A stretch of 64,000 nucleotides of DNA. Source: Xylanibacter ruminicola (lineage in GTDB: Bacteria > Bacteroidota > Bacteroidia > Bacteroidales > Bacteroidaceae). The DNA is taken from positions 62,001 to 126,000 of the forward strand of contig NZ_FRBD01000009.1 in the NCBI RefSeq assembly GCF_900142525.1, written 5' to 3'. Of the stretch, positions 8,371 to 15,640 are shown piece after piece (position 1 is the stretch's first letter; each line of letters opens with the position of its first letter). The notes beneath the pieces are model-generated. The model searched no databases, was not told the origin of the DNA, and was given only the letters and a program-made list of their open reading frames with translations. Both the position numbers and the translations under genes were made by a program.

Positions 8371-8563
8371 GCCCGAAAACCCTCTGTTTAAAGGGGAGTT
8401 GATGTATTTTGCTATAACGAATTATATTAAATCATAAATAAAGCTTTAATAAGTAAAACAAATAAAAGTATATGTTATATGATCGTTTGTTAACAACAAG
8501 GATGAACAGAAACTAACTGATTAACAGAATGTTACATAAATTTTATCACAAAAAAAGCAACTT
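8371..8563. other. AT-rich gene-free core between origin repeat blocks
   Basis: No credible gene is present. The stretch 8401-8560 is strongly AT-rich and lies between the eight direct repeats and the four inverted repeats. This is the expected place for a DNA-unwinding element of a replication origin. I see no clear DnaA box here; a one-mismatch candidate, TTATCCAAA, is at 7660-7668 beside the iterons. Confidence 0.5.
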
Positions 8564-8645
8564 ATCTTCCCGAATTCGTTACTTTTACTTCCCGAAATTG
8601 TTGCCCATCTTCCCGAAATTGTTGCTTTGTTCCCGAATTCGTTAG
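8564..8645 (-). repeat. four inverted copies of the origin motif
   Basis: ATCTTCCCGAATTCGTTA at 8564, then shorter forms with TTCCCGAAATTGTTG at about 8589 and 8610 and TTCCCGAATTCGTTAG at 8630. They face the direct block across the AT-rich core, so the whole cluster reads inverted, direct, inverted. Confidence 0.8.
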
Positions 8646-8716
8646 TCTACACTTTTAAAAAAGTAGGCGAGAGCTTTCATCTTCTCCCGCCTACATTAAA
8701 CAATCCAAGGCACAAT

Positions 8717-8789
8717 CATGGCAACATGTATACATTAATACCAGTATACTCGTATTCATTTATACATAGCCACATATAGACATGTATAC
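8717..8789. repeat. right centromere-like repeat cluster
   Basis: Starts with the second copy of the 44-bp element TCATGGCAACATGTATACAT, followed by more GTATAC/TATACA words up to the end of the ribbon-helix-helix gene. Together with 7852-7935 it brackets the origin motif cluster. Confidence 0.6.
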
Positions 8790-8791
8790 CT

Positions 8792-9106
8792 CTACATAAC
8801 ATCATCAATGGCTCGCCCCTTTTTAAGCTTTATCTTTCCGTTTTTACCTTCATAAGACGCAATTCCTGCTTGCATCCAATGCTCCATGACGTTACGCACA
8901 GAAAAGCGTTCTTTATGGGCTATAGCCTGTGCTTTTTCCCACAGTTCAGGACTACAAATGAAGGAACAACGTCGATATTCATTGTTATCTTGCAACTTTT
9001 TCACTGAGCGAACATATGTTTTGTCCTTTTGAGGAGTTTGCCCCGTTTGTTCCCTCATGATGTCATCAAGATTCACATTGACTGGTTTTATCTTTATCTT
9101 TTTCAT
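8792..9106 (-). CDS. ribbon-helix-helix partition protein (ParB-like partner of ParA)
   Basis: 104 residues from the ATG at 9106. The C-terminal half has the RHH pattern: a strand RRCSFICS, helix PELWEKAQAIAHKE, then FSVRNVMEHWMQAGIASYE. The N-terminal half is basic and probably flexible. It sits just downstream of ParA on the same strand, the usual place for a centromere-binding protein in type Ib partition systems. An ATG at 9142 is in frame but lies inside the operator-like sequence GTGTACTTGTATACAT, so the shorter start is preferred. It probably binds the TATAC-rich repeats that flank the origin and represses its own operon. Function is inferred from context and fold, not from a recognised named family. 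Confidence 0.65.
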   Translation of the reverse strand: MKKIKIKPVNVNLDDIMREQTGQTPQKDKTYVRSVKKLQDNNEYRRCSFICSPELWEKAQAIAHKERFSVRNVMEHWMQAGIASYEGKNGKIKLKKGRAIDDVM

Positions 9107-9118
9107 GTTTTCATTTAT

Positions 9119-9147
9119 TAATGTGTACTTGTATACATTCATACTTA
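9119..9147. promoter_or_regulatory. operator-like copy of the centromere motif
   Basis: GTGTACTTGTATACATTCAT matches the elements at 7879-7897 and 7922-7935. It lies between parA and the RHH gene start, where binding by the RHH protein could autoregulate it. Confidence 0.5.
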
Positions 9148-9156
9148 ACTACAATT

Positions 9157-9813
9157 CTACAATTTCTTAATCTTCTCTATAAGTGGCTTAAAGGCATTCT
9201 CTACAGCCTTCTCTTGCCAATAATCAAGAGTATTAAGCGTATTGTAGCTCTTTACGGCCACACCATGCTTAATTCGTGGTGTTACATAGCCGATATTACC
9301 AAGAAGCTTAACGGCTTCATCACGGTCTTTCTTTACTTGTTCCCTTCTCTCATCACTAACAATGATATTATTGGGGACAAAAACCATTTTAGCAGGACAT
9401 ACACGCTTAAAAAGGTCACAGAAGAGCATCGTAGCATCGACAGTGTCAGTATCGTAGCCAAATGGCACTATGGCCACATCAGCAGCCTGATAGATGTACT
9501 TTAATGCGTGGTCGCTGACATTGCCAGGACAGTCAATCAGGATCCAGCCAGGAATACTCTTAAGCTTCTCCATTAACGATTCTACCATCTCATCATCGGA
9601 TGTATTGATGGATTGAATTTGCCATGGCAGCTCCTCTGTAGGATTATCCGACAAATCACGCTGACGGTGACGACACAAAGACTGCTGGATATCAGCGTCC
9701 ATAACGGCAACAGGAATGCCCTGCTGAGCCAGATAAGTGGCAAATAGCCCGCAAAGCGTGGTCTTGCCTACTCCACCCTTAATGTTGGTGAATAAAATAA
9801 TACGTTTTTTCAT
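9157..9813 (-). CDS. parA: ParA-family partition ATPase
   Basis: 218 residues. The N-terminus has the deviant Walker A motif KGGVGKTTL (residues 12-20), then DADIQQS (Walker A') and LIDCPG (Walker B-like). Short ParA proteins without an N-terminal HTH are typical of type Ib plasmid partition and of integrative elements. It should hydrolyse ATP on DNA and move DNA bound by the RHH partner encoded 50 nt downstream. The gap to dnaB upstream is 31 nt, so dnaB, parA and the RHH gene probably form one operon. Plasmid-type rather than chromosomal, because the chromosomal ParAB pair would have a full ParB. Confidence 0.88.
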   Translation of the reverse strand: MKKRIILFTNIKGGVGKTTLCGLFATYLAQQGIPVAVMDADIQQSLCRHRQRDLSDNPTEELPWQIQSINTSDDEMVESLMEKLKSIPGWILIDCPGNVSDHALKYIYQAADVAIVPFGYDTDTVDATMLFCDLFKRVCPAKMVFVPNNIIVSDERREQVKKDRDEAVKLLGNIGYVTPRIKHGVAVKSYNTLNTLDYWQEKAVENAFKPLIEKIKKL

Positions 9814-9844
9814 TTTTAATTCTTTTTTTTCGTTTATAAATAAG

Positions 9845-11296
9845 TTAATATTCGAGTTCCTCTATCTGTTTCATCCCTATTAAGCGTTCTCTATCAGGAG
9901 AAGAAAAACGGGTTAATTCTGCTCTAAACTCCAAGAGAACATCCCCGGTAGCTCCATTACGTTGCTTGGCTATGATAAGCTGTGCCATACCGTGCAGATC
10001 ACGACCTTTATCATCTTGATAGATATGATAGTATTCAGGGCGATGCACAAACATAACCATGTCAGCATCCTGCTCAATAGCTCCAGACTCACGAAGATCA
10101 CTGAGCTGAGGACGTTTACCTTCTAATCCTTCACGGTTCTCAACGCCTCTGTTAAGTTGAGAAAGGACTATAACTGGGATGTTTAGCTCTTTGGCAAGCC
10201 CCTTAAGTGAGCGAGATACCAGTGCCACTTCATCTTGCCTGGTACTATATCGAGTTGTACTGGCAGACATTAGCTGCAAATAGTCAATTATTATTGCCTT
10301 CACATGATGATCCTTTACAAGCCTTCTCGCCTTACTTCTTAAATCGTAGATAGACAAACCTGGGGTGTCGTCGAGATAAAACGGTTTTCCCAGTATGCGG
10401 GAGATGCCATTATCTATACGCTCCCAATCATATGGGGCAAGCTGACCATTGCGTAATTTTGCGGCTTCTACTTCACTAACATTTGAAACAATACGTTTCA
10501 CCAGCTGTGTAGAAGACATCTCTAATGAGAAGAAGGCCAATGGTATCTCTTGATCTATTGCGATATACCTGGAAATACACAAGGCAAGAGCAGTCTTACC
10601 CATTGCCGGTCGTCCTGCGATGATTATAAGGTCAGAGTTTTGCCATCCGCTCGTTAAACGATCGAGTTCTTCATATCCAGTGGCAATACCTGTAATACCA
10701 TCGGAATTACCAGCGGCAGCAGAAACCTCATGTATAGCATCTTTCAAGATCGGATCTATCTGCTTATAATCGTTCTTGATGTTTTCTTTGCTCAACCTAA
10801 ACAGATACTCTTCTGCGTCTTGCATCAGGTCGTCAATATCTGTTGTTTCGTCAAAAGCCCTATTCTCAACCATGTTAGCGAACTTTATAAGTTTGCGTGC
10901 CAGTGCCTTTTGCGCAAGGACACGAGCATGGTATTCGATGTTTGCTGACGTCGCAACACCAGAACTTAATTCTGCCACATATCCAGGTCCCCCCACCTCT
11001 TCGAGTTTACCCTGCTTAGCTAACTGATCGGTTACCGTCAACACATCTATAGGTTTTCGACCTTCTTTGGAATTAAATAGTTTCAAAATAACCCCAAAAA
11101 CCTGCTGGTTACGAGGATCATAGAAGCTCTCTGGAGTCAGGATGTTAGAGATAAGGTCGAAAGCATTAACATCAATCATTAGAGCACCTAACACAGCTTG
11201 TTCCATTTCAACCGCTTGTGGTTGCACACGTGCATACATGTTGCTGTTTATGGATTTTGCACGTTTCATGTTGGTCATTTCATTAGCCATTGTCAT
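9845..11296 (-). CDS. dnaB: replicative DNA helicase DnaB
   Basis: 483 residues, full length. The N-terminal DnaB domain begins at PQAVEMEQAVLGALMID. The RecA-like domain has Walker A AGRPAMGKTALAL, the FFSLEMSSTQLVKRI segment, Walker B IIIDYLQLM, and SQLNRGVE...LSDLRESGAIEQDADMV. These are canonical replicative helicase features. It unwinds DNA at the fork and recruits primase. The copy lies between parA and a putative initiator in an element-like block, so it is probably the element's own helicase and not the chromosomal one, which would be expected elsewhere in the genome. Confidence 0.95.
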   Translation of the reverse strand: MTMANEMTNMKRAKSINSNMYARVQPQAVEMEQAVLGALMIDVNAFDLISNILTPESFYDPRNQQVFGVILKLFNSKEGRKPIDVLTVTDQLAKQGKLEEVGGPGYVAELSSGVATSANIEYHARVLAQKALARKLIKFANMVENRAFDETTDIDDLMQDAEEYLFRLSKENIKNDYKQIDPILKDAIHEVSAAAGNSDGITGIATGYEELDRLTSGWQNSDLIIIAGRPAMGKTALALCISRYIAIDQEIPLAFFSLEMSSTQLVKRIVSNVSEVEAAKLRNGQLAPYDWERIDNGISRILGKPFYLDDTPGLSIYDLRSKARRLVKDHHVKAIIIDYLQLMSASTTRYSTRQDEVALVSRSLKGLAKELNIPVIVLSQLNRGVENREGLEGKRPQLSDLRESGAIEQDADMVMFVHRPEYYHIYQDDKGRDLHGMAQLIIAKQRNGATGDVLLEFRAELTRFSSPDRERLIGMKQIEELEY

Positions 11297-11307
11297 AGTG
11301 TAAATTT

Positions 11308-12558
11308 TTAATTATTTTTCTGTTCCTTTATTGTTCCACATTTCACTTTAATAGGAGAATCTGAATATTTTTCGAATTGTTCGTTTATTAATGCAATGTA
11401 TTTCTCTTTTACTGTCTCCTTTACATCTCGAGATGGAGCCACAAGCGAGATGTCGTTGCCGCAGAATCCGAAAAAATTAAGTTTCCCAAGAACAGAAACA
11501 CCATCAGGATACTGCATACAAAGATCTGCTTGTATAATATTCCATATCTCCCTGGCACTTGACTCATTACTGACAAGCAGTTTCCCTGGCTTTTCGTTCT
11601 TCTTCCTTTTGATGTTTAGAGTGTCTTGTACATGTTTTACGAGATGATTATAACTATCATGTGTGGGTTCTGACAATTCCCATTTTTTGCCAAACTTTTC
11701 TATCCACAGCATCACCTCATCTTTCGAAAATCCCGATTCTCTCTGGAGAAGCAAGAGACTTTTCCGATCACTAAGCAACTTACCAATACCGTATAAAGTC
11801 GATATTGCAGAACTATTGCCAGAACTCTTGTCGTTATTTCCTGTCGTACTCTCTAATGAATATTTTTTAGCCTTACTTTCGCGCGTCGTCGACGTCGATT
11901 TCTTTATTCTTTCTTCTTTATATATTATATAGCTGTCGGCAAGGTTGTCGGCATGGTTATCGGTCGTAACGGCAGGAAAGTTGTCGACAAGGTTGTCGGT
12001 CTGCTTACCCATCAAATTCTTGGAAAGTCTTTGTTTATCGGTATTCTGGATATGTTCAGGGTTGTCGGTAAGGTTGTCGGTCATTACGACAGAAAGGTTG
12101 TCGGCATAGTTGTCGGCAAGGTTGTCGGTCGTATTAAGGTTGTCGACAAGGTTGTCGGTTTGCTTACCGTTTAATCTCTTGAAAGTACTTTGTTTATCGG
12201 TATTCTGGATATGTTCAGGGTTGTCGGCAAGGTTGTCGGTGTCATCCTCTAAATCATAATCAAGAATAGTTATTATTGAAATGTTATTCTTGGTTGTTTT
12301 AATAATAAGGCCTTTTGTCTCCAAGACCTTTATAAATTTGATAATCATATCCTTGCTTCGATCCCAACGCTTCACGAGATCATTTATACTCGCAATAAGC
12401 TGTCCTCTATGTAATGATATGGGTATAGATCCTACCATAACGGTTTCGGACTTCCAGCAAGCACAGTGCATTAAATCCCCCCACCACAATAAATACTGTG
12501 GATTTTTAAAAAACCATTCATCATGAAGATCATTTCTCATTTTATAAAATGAATGCAT
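11308..12558 (-). CDS. putative replication initiator/helicase loader: winged helix, DN-rich repeats, DnaA-domain-I-like C-terminus
   Basis: 416 residues in three parts. Residues 1-105 look like the winged-helix domain of phage and plasmid replisome organisers (GQLIASINDLVKRW, IKFIKVLETKGLI). Residues 110-215 are repetitive (NLADN, NLVDN, PEHIQNTDKQ twice) and probably disordered. Residues about 335-405 resemble the DnaA N-terminal domain I: AREIWNIIQADL, then ISLVAPSRDVKETVKEKYI, compare DnaA LALYAPNRFVLDWVRDKY. In DnaA this domain contacts DnaB, and here dnaB starts 11 nt downstream. Likely role: bind origin repeats and load DnaB. An internal ATG (MRNDLHDEW) 18 nt downstream is an alternative start. 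The assignment rests on reading the alignment by eye. Confidence 0.6.
   Translation of the reverse strand: MHSFYKMRNDLHDEWFFKNPQYLLWWGDLMHCACWKSETVMVGSIPISLHRGQLIASINDLVKRWDRSKDMIIKFIKVLETKGLIIKTTKNNISIITILDYDLEDDTDNLADNPEHIQNTDKQSTFKRLNGKQTDNLVDNLNTTDNLADNYADNLSVVMTDNLTDNPEHIQNTDKQRLSKNLMGKQTDNLVDNFPAVTTDNHADNLADSYIIYKEERIKKSTSTTRESKAKKYSLESTTGNNDKSSGNSSAISTLYGIGKLLSDRKSLLLLQRESGFSKDEVMLWIEKFGKKWELSEPTHDSYNHLVKHVQDTLNIKRKKNEKPGKLLVSNESSAREIWNIIQADLCMQYPDGVSVLGKLNFFGFCGNDISLVAPSRDVKETVKEKYIALINEQFEKYSDSPIKVKCGTIKEQKNN
11931..12240. repeat. in-gene array of 12-bp repeats and a 159-bp duplication
   Basis: GGTTGTCGG(T/C)AA recurs about a dozen times on the plus strand at 12-bp or other multiples of 3 bp, for example TTGTCG at 12062, 12074, 12098, 12110, 12122, 12140, 12152, 12221 and 12233. 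A perfect 40-bp repeat (12029-12068 and 12188-12227) shows that a 159-bp unit was duplicated. It codes for the DN-rich linker and may also be a DNA-level binding array. Confidence 0.8.
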
Positions 12559-12592
12559 TGTTACTGATAATTAATCTATTTCTTTCAAATAA

Positions 12593-12624
12593 TTTGGAAG
12601 TTTCGCAGAAAATTCGTACCTTTG
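12593..12624 (+). promoter_or_regulatory. consensus promoter reading against the initiator leader
   Basis: TTTG (12593-12596), 20-nt spacer, TACCTTTG (12617-12624): a perfect match to the Bacteroidota -33/-7 consensus. No gene start lies downstream on this strand before a terminator at 12664-12699. Confidence 0.75.
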
Positions 12625-12629
12625 CATTT

Positions 12630-12699
12630 GGATGAATGGAAGGTATAACATCTGCGAAGATTATCCCGGGCAAATTGCTCGGGACCTTTCTTTTTATTT
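12630..12699 (+). ncRNA. candidate counter-transcribed RNA facing the initiator mRNA leader
   Basis: Bounded by the consensus promoter at 12593-12624 and the terminator at 12664-12699, giving a transcript of about 70 nt. It is antisense to the 135-nt leader between the excisionase-like gene and the initiator gene. That leader can fold through an 8-bp inverted repeat TTCGCAGA/TCTGCGAA (12602-12609, 12651-12658), half of which lies in the small RNA. The design is like antisense copy-number control in plasmids. A short ORF starting at 12632 runs through the terminator and looks incidental. Confidence 0.55.
12664..12699 (+). terminator. terminator of the small antisense RNA
   Basis: Stem TCCCGGGC (12664-12671) and GCTCGGGA (12677-12684) with one G-T pair and a 5-nt loop, followed by the T-rich CCTTTCTTTTTATTT. 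Confidence 0.7.
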
Positions 12700-13095
12700 C
12701 GTTAGTTTTTCAATGTCGGAACGGCGATAATAGATTTTCTTTCCAACTCTCACAGGAACAAGAAAACCTCTCTGTTCCCACTTCCATAACGTGGTATGAC
12801 TTACGCCCAAACCAGTTATTACACTTTTTTTACTAACCATATCCTTGTTCTGTTCCGGAAACAATCCGCAATCGTTTTTTTGCTCCATTTGAAGATTTGT
12901 TCCTTCCTCAATAGCAAAGGTCTGCAGAGCTTTTATGAAAGCTAATACTCCGTTACCAGTGAGAGTTACCGAGACATGATTGGGGCTCCGATGTACCTCT
13001 GATACCAATTTACTTGCAAGTAACTTTCTCTCGAAATCCAAATCCAAAGTTTGTGGATTGGAGACGTCGTTCAGATTGTTAACACTCTGTGTCAT
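12694..13095 (-). CDS. MerR/excisionase-like helix-turn-helix protein
   Basis: 133 residues. The last 50 residues form a HTH_17/MerR-type DNA-binding domain: KKSVITGLGVSHTTLWKWEQ, then GFLVPVRVGKKIYYRRSDIEKL. This is the pattern of excisionases and small element regulators in Bacteroidota. The N-terminal 80 residues are not recognised. It is the first minus-strand gene after the divergent repressor gene and is followed after 135 nt by the initiator gene, so it may be co-transcribed with the replication genes. It could direct excision by the neighbouring tyrosine recombinase or regulate transcription; the two cannot be separated here. Confidence 0.7.
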   Translation of the reverse strand: MTQSVNNLNDVSNPQTLDLDFERKLLASKLVSEVHRSPNHVSVTLTGNGVLAFIKALQTFAIEEGTNLQMEQKNDCGLFPEQNKDMVSKKSVITGLGVSHTTLWKWEQRGFLVPVRVGKKIYYRRSDIEKLTK

Positions 13096-13188
13096 AAGTT
13101 TTTTTTATTTTATTTTGTTATATAATTATTTATTTGTATTTTTGCACCCAGATACGGCATGTGTATTATTGGGGCATTGAAACTTGCT

Positions 13189-13269
13189 GCAAATATACAC
13201 AAAACACTTGAAACGCAATATATTTGCGTATATTATTTAATAACTTTTAACTGAGTTGCTGTATATTTG
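13189..13269. promoter_or_regulatory. divergent control region with palindromic operator and promoter boxes
   Basis: CGCAA-TATAT-TTGCG (13214-13228) is an inverted repeat overlapping the plus-strand -7 box TATATTTG (13219-13226). A mirrored pair CAAATATAC (about 13190-13198) and GTATATTTG (13261-13269) flanks it. This layout suits autoregulation by the double-HTH protein starting at 13273. Confidence 0.5.
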
Positions 13270-13272
13270 TGT

Positions 13273-13965
13273 ATGATTGAAGATTTAAATATAGGAAAAA
13301 AAATAAGGGAAATAATTGCCGAGAAAGGTATTTCTCAGGCACAATTGGGACGTATGTTAGAGAAACCGCCAACATATGTTACCCGTCTTCTAAACAAGGA
13401 AACAATAGATACAGAAACTCTATGTGGTATATGCGAACACTTGAAATACAATCTCTTTGCGGATTTTTCTAAATCCGAATTACTTGATCCTGTATATCAA
13501 TTATGTATTAATTTAAAAGGTGAAGATGATGACATATGGGCTGGAGGATGTGTCCTGCGTCATCCACATATCGGCAATAGAATAATAGACATTCTGAAAA
13601 AGAATAAAGTAACTCAAGCAGAACTTGGAGATTTCTTAGGTGTTTCACATCAAGAGGTTAGCAGACTTTTAAAGAACGACTCGATTGATACAGGAAAATT
13701 GGTTTTAATATCCAATTTCTTGAAATACGATTTTTTTAGCTGCTATTATTGGTTGGAGACCTGTAGTGAAATGATTGCAGGCGAGACTATAGACAATATT
13801 TTGGTTAAATATGTTGATGAACTTTCCATAGAAGACACTGTTACCGCCGTCTTGATGGATTATGATGTTATGGCCAAGTATGGAAAGAACATAAAAAACA
13901 TGGTTAATCTTATTAATAGTCTATGGAAGGAGAACCAAGAGCTTAAAAGCATTAAGAAACCATAG
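13273..13965 (+). CDS. tandem double Cro/CI-type helix-turn-helix regulator
   Basis: 230 residues from the ATG at 13273; the frame can extend to a TTG at 13267 inside a promoter-like box. Two HTH_3 domains are visible: IGKKIREIIAEKGISQAQLG...PTYVTRLLNKE (residues 6-45) and IGNRIIDILKKNKVTQAELGDFLGVSHQEVSRLLKND (about 97-135). Each is followed by an ID-T-x-L-x-x-I...LKY-x-x-F segment, so the second half is a duplication of the first. The C-terminus is coiled-coil-like. It is divergent from the excisionase-like gene, as expected for the repressor of an integrated element, and convergent with the integrase. Confidence 0.82.
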   Translation: MIEDLNIGKKIREIIAEKGISQAQLGRMLEKPPTYVTRLLNKETIDTETLCGICEHLKYNLFADFSKSELLDPVYQLCINLKGEDDDIWAGGCVLRHPHIGNRIIDILKKNKVTQAELGDFLGVSHQEVSRLLKNDSIDTGKLVLISNFLKYDFFSCYYWLETCSEMIAGETIDNILVKYVDELSIEDTVTAVLMDYDVMAKYGKNIKNMVNLINSLWKENQELKSIKKP

Positions 13966-14009
13966 CACATCTTTTTAAATATGCTATGGTTAAGTGCTTT
14001 GATTAAATA

Positions 14010-15614
14010 CTACCCAATAAGATCTATTACATCCTTAAGAGTTTCATCTTCGATATTGCGGTAACGTTTAAAGGCCTTAGACCCTTCAACATGTCCGCTC
14101 ATCTTACCGATCAAGTTAGGATCGGCTACCTTGAAGTAAGCATTGCCAATGAAAGTACGGCGAGCAAGATGACTTGAAGCGATCTCATTGATTGGTCGCA
14201 GTTCATATTCACCTGTCAGTGAATTACGAACCTCGACATTCCTGGTAATCCCGGCCATTGTGAATATCGCTTTAATGGCATCATTATATTTTTGAGCAGA
14301 AACAAAGGGGAAGAGTCTTCCTTTCTTGTCTTGACCTTTATATTTCTTTATCAGTTCAATAGCTTTAGGATGCAGTGGAACTCTGGCCTGAATTGCCTCC
14401 TCTTGATCATCCGTTTTTTTGGGCGTGTATGCAAGTATTTTATTTTCAATGTACTGGGGAGTAAACTTCACAAGGTCACTTACTCGACATCCTATAAAAC
14501 ATTGAAAAACAAAAATATCTCTGCATGCTATAATGGTTTCGATTTTCACGTTTATGCTCTTACGAAAGCCATCATCCATCTCCAACCATTTCTGTTCAAG
14601 ATCACAGTCTGCAATTTTATTTCTCTCCTCAATACTTATGTAATAAGGTGTACCGACCTTGGCAGTACCAATCTTGACACCATCAAAAGGGCGATTTGAA
14701 GTCATGCCCTCTTCAACAAAGAACAGGAAGAGCGACTTCAGGCGCGTACGCATTTTGATAATAGTATTCTCACCTCGCGCCTCTATAACATTGCGTCCTT
14801 TCTTTACTGAAGCAGGATATTCCTCAATCAATTTTGCAAATAGATTTGGATACATCTCTGACAACTCTTTCTCATGGCGCATATATTCACTTAACTCCTC
14901 TATGTCGTCACGAGTAACGGCATCTATGGAGAAAGCATAATCCTTCCTCACTTTATCAGTAGCTCTGACATATCCTTGATATCTGGCTATAACACGAGAT
15001 AGAACGCGAAAAGTTCTTGCATGAGACTCTGCAAGCTGATGACGACTGATATACAATTCAACAAGATCGAAAAATGACTTATCTGTCGTCTTTATGTTAT
15101 ACTTTTCCGGATGATGAAACATGTCAACCACCTCTTTAAGCCATTCACTTGAAAGACCACTCTTATCGACACTTTCAAAACGATCAAGAATGAATTTCTT
15201 CAATTTTTCAATGCGTTCAACCTGTTCACGATGGTATTTTACCTCAGGCGTTTCTAAACGCTGCTTGAAAACAATAGTACCACTCTTACGAAGCGCATAG
15301 CCATTTTTCTCAGCTTTCTCAACAGACGACGTAATAGCGTTACCAGGAACCTTTACACCTGCTTTCTCCGTTTTCTCACGATTAATATAATACTCAAAGT
15401 ACTCAGGATTTACAAATATCCCACTTTTGGAATAAAGATCAAACGATGTTCCTTGAAAGAAACGCACCATGATTTCACTCCTTCCAGTTTCTTTCTGTAC
15501 CTTACTCGATATTCTAAGTTCTATCTGTGCCATATCAAAAAAATACTCTTCACTGTCAATAGTGTTTTCAATTCTGGCCTTTGCGACCTCCAATGATTTT
15601 TGAATCTGCTGCAT
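14010..15614 (-). CDS. tyrosine recombinase (site-specific integrase)
   Basis: About 534 residues from the ATG at 15614 (an in-frame TTG lies 3 nt upstream). The N-terminal arm and SAM-like core-binding domains cover residues 1-340. The catalytic domain has Arg in CFIGCRVSDLVKF, HxxR in SSHLARRTF, the GH of MSGHVEGS, and the nucleophile Tyr in FKRYRNI about 17 residues from the end. All catalytic residues appear intact. The length and the separate arm-binding region are like those of Bacteroidota integrative elements. Its start abuts the broken end of a DUF1016 gene, suggesting that this is the element end. It should integrate and excise the element. Confidence 0.9.
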   Translation of the reverse strand: MQQIQKSLEVAKARIENTIDSEEYFFDMAQIELRISSKVQKETGRSEIMVRFFQGTSFDLYSKSGIFVNPEYFEYYINREKTEKAGVKVPGNAITSSVEKAEKNGYALRKSGTIVFKQRLETPEVKYHREQVERIEKLKKFILDRFESVDKSGLSSEWLKEVVDMFHHPEKYNIKTTDKSFFDLVELYISRHQLAESHARTFRVLSRVIARYQGYVRATDKVRKDYAFSIDAVTRDDIEELSEYMRHEKELSEMYPNLFAKLIEEYPASVKKGRNVIEARGENTIIKMRTRLKSLFLFFVEEGMTSNRPFDGVKIGTAKVGTPYYISIEERNKIADCDLEQKWLEMDDGFRKSINVKIETIIACRDIFVFQCFIGCRVSDLVKFTPQYIENKILAYTPKKTDDQEEAIQARVPLHPKAIELIKKYKGQDKKGRLFPFVSAQKYNDAIKAIFTMAGITRNVEVRNSLTGEYELRPINEIASSHLARRTFIGNAYFKVADPNLIGKMSGHVEGSKAFKRYRNIEDETLKDVIDLIG

Positions 15615-15640
15615 CAAAACATGACGAGGCGGCAGCTCTG

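Noticed and set aside
7683..8645. Repeat clusters considered as a CRISPR array
   Set aside because: Family A repeats abut without spacers. Family B repeats change orientation and have non-unique short gaps, and no cas gene is near.
12636..12836. 66-codon plus-strand ORF over the small antisense RNA
   Set aside because: It runs through the terminator hairpin and into the antisense strand of the excisionase-like gene, so translation is unlikely.
13267..13272. TTG start at 13267 for the double-HTH regulator
   Set aside because: It lies inside the promoter-like TATATTTG word; the ATG at 13273 is in the same frame and more likely.
13960..13989. Hairpin CCATAGCA/TGCTATGG between the convergent repressor and integrase genes as a terminator
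   Set aside because: The stem overlaps the repressor stop codon and neither side has a clear T-tract after it, so the call is too weak to list.
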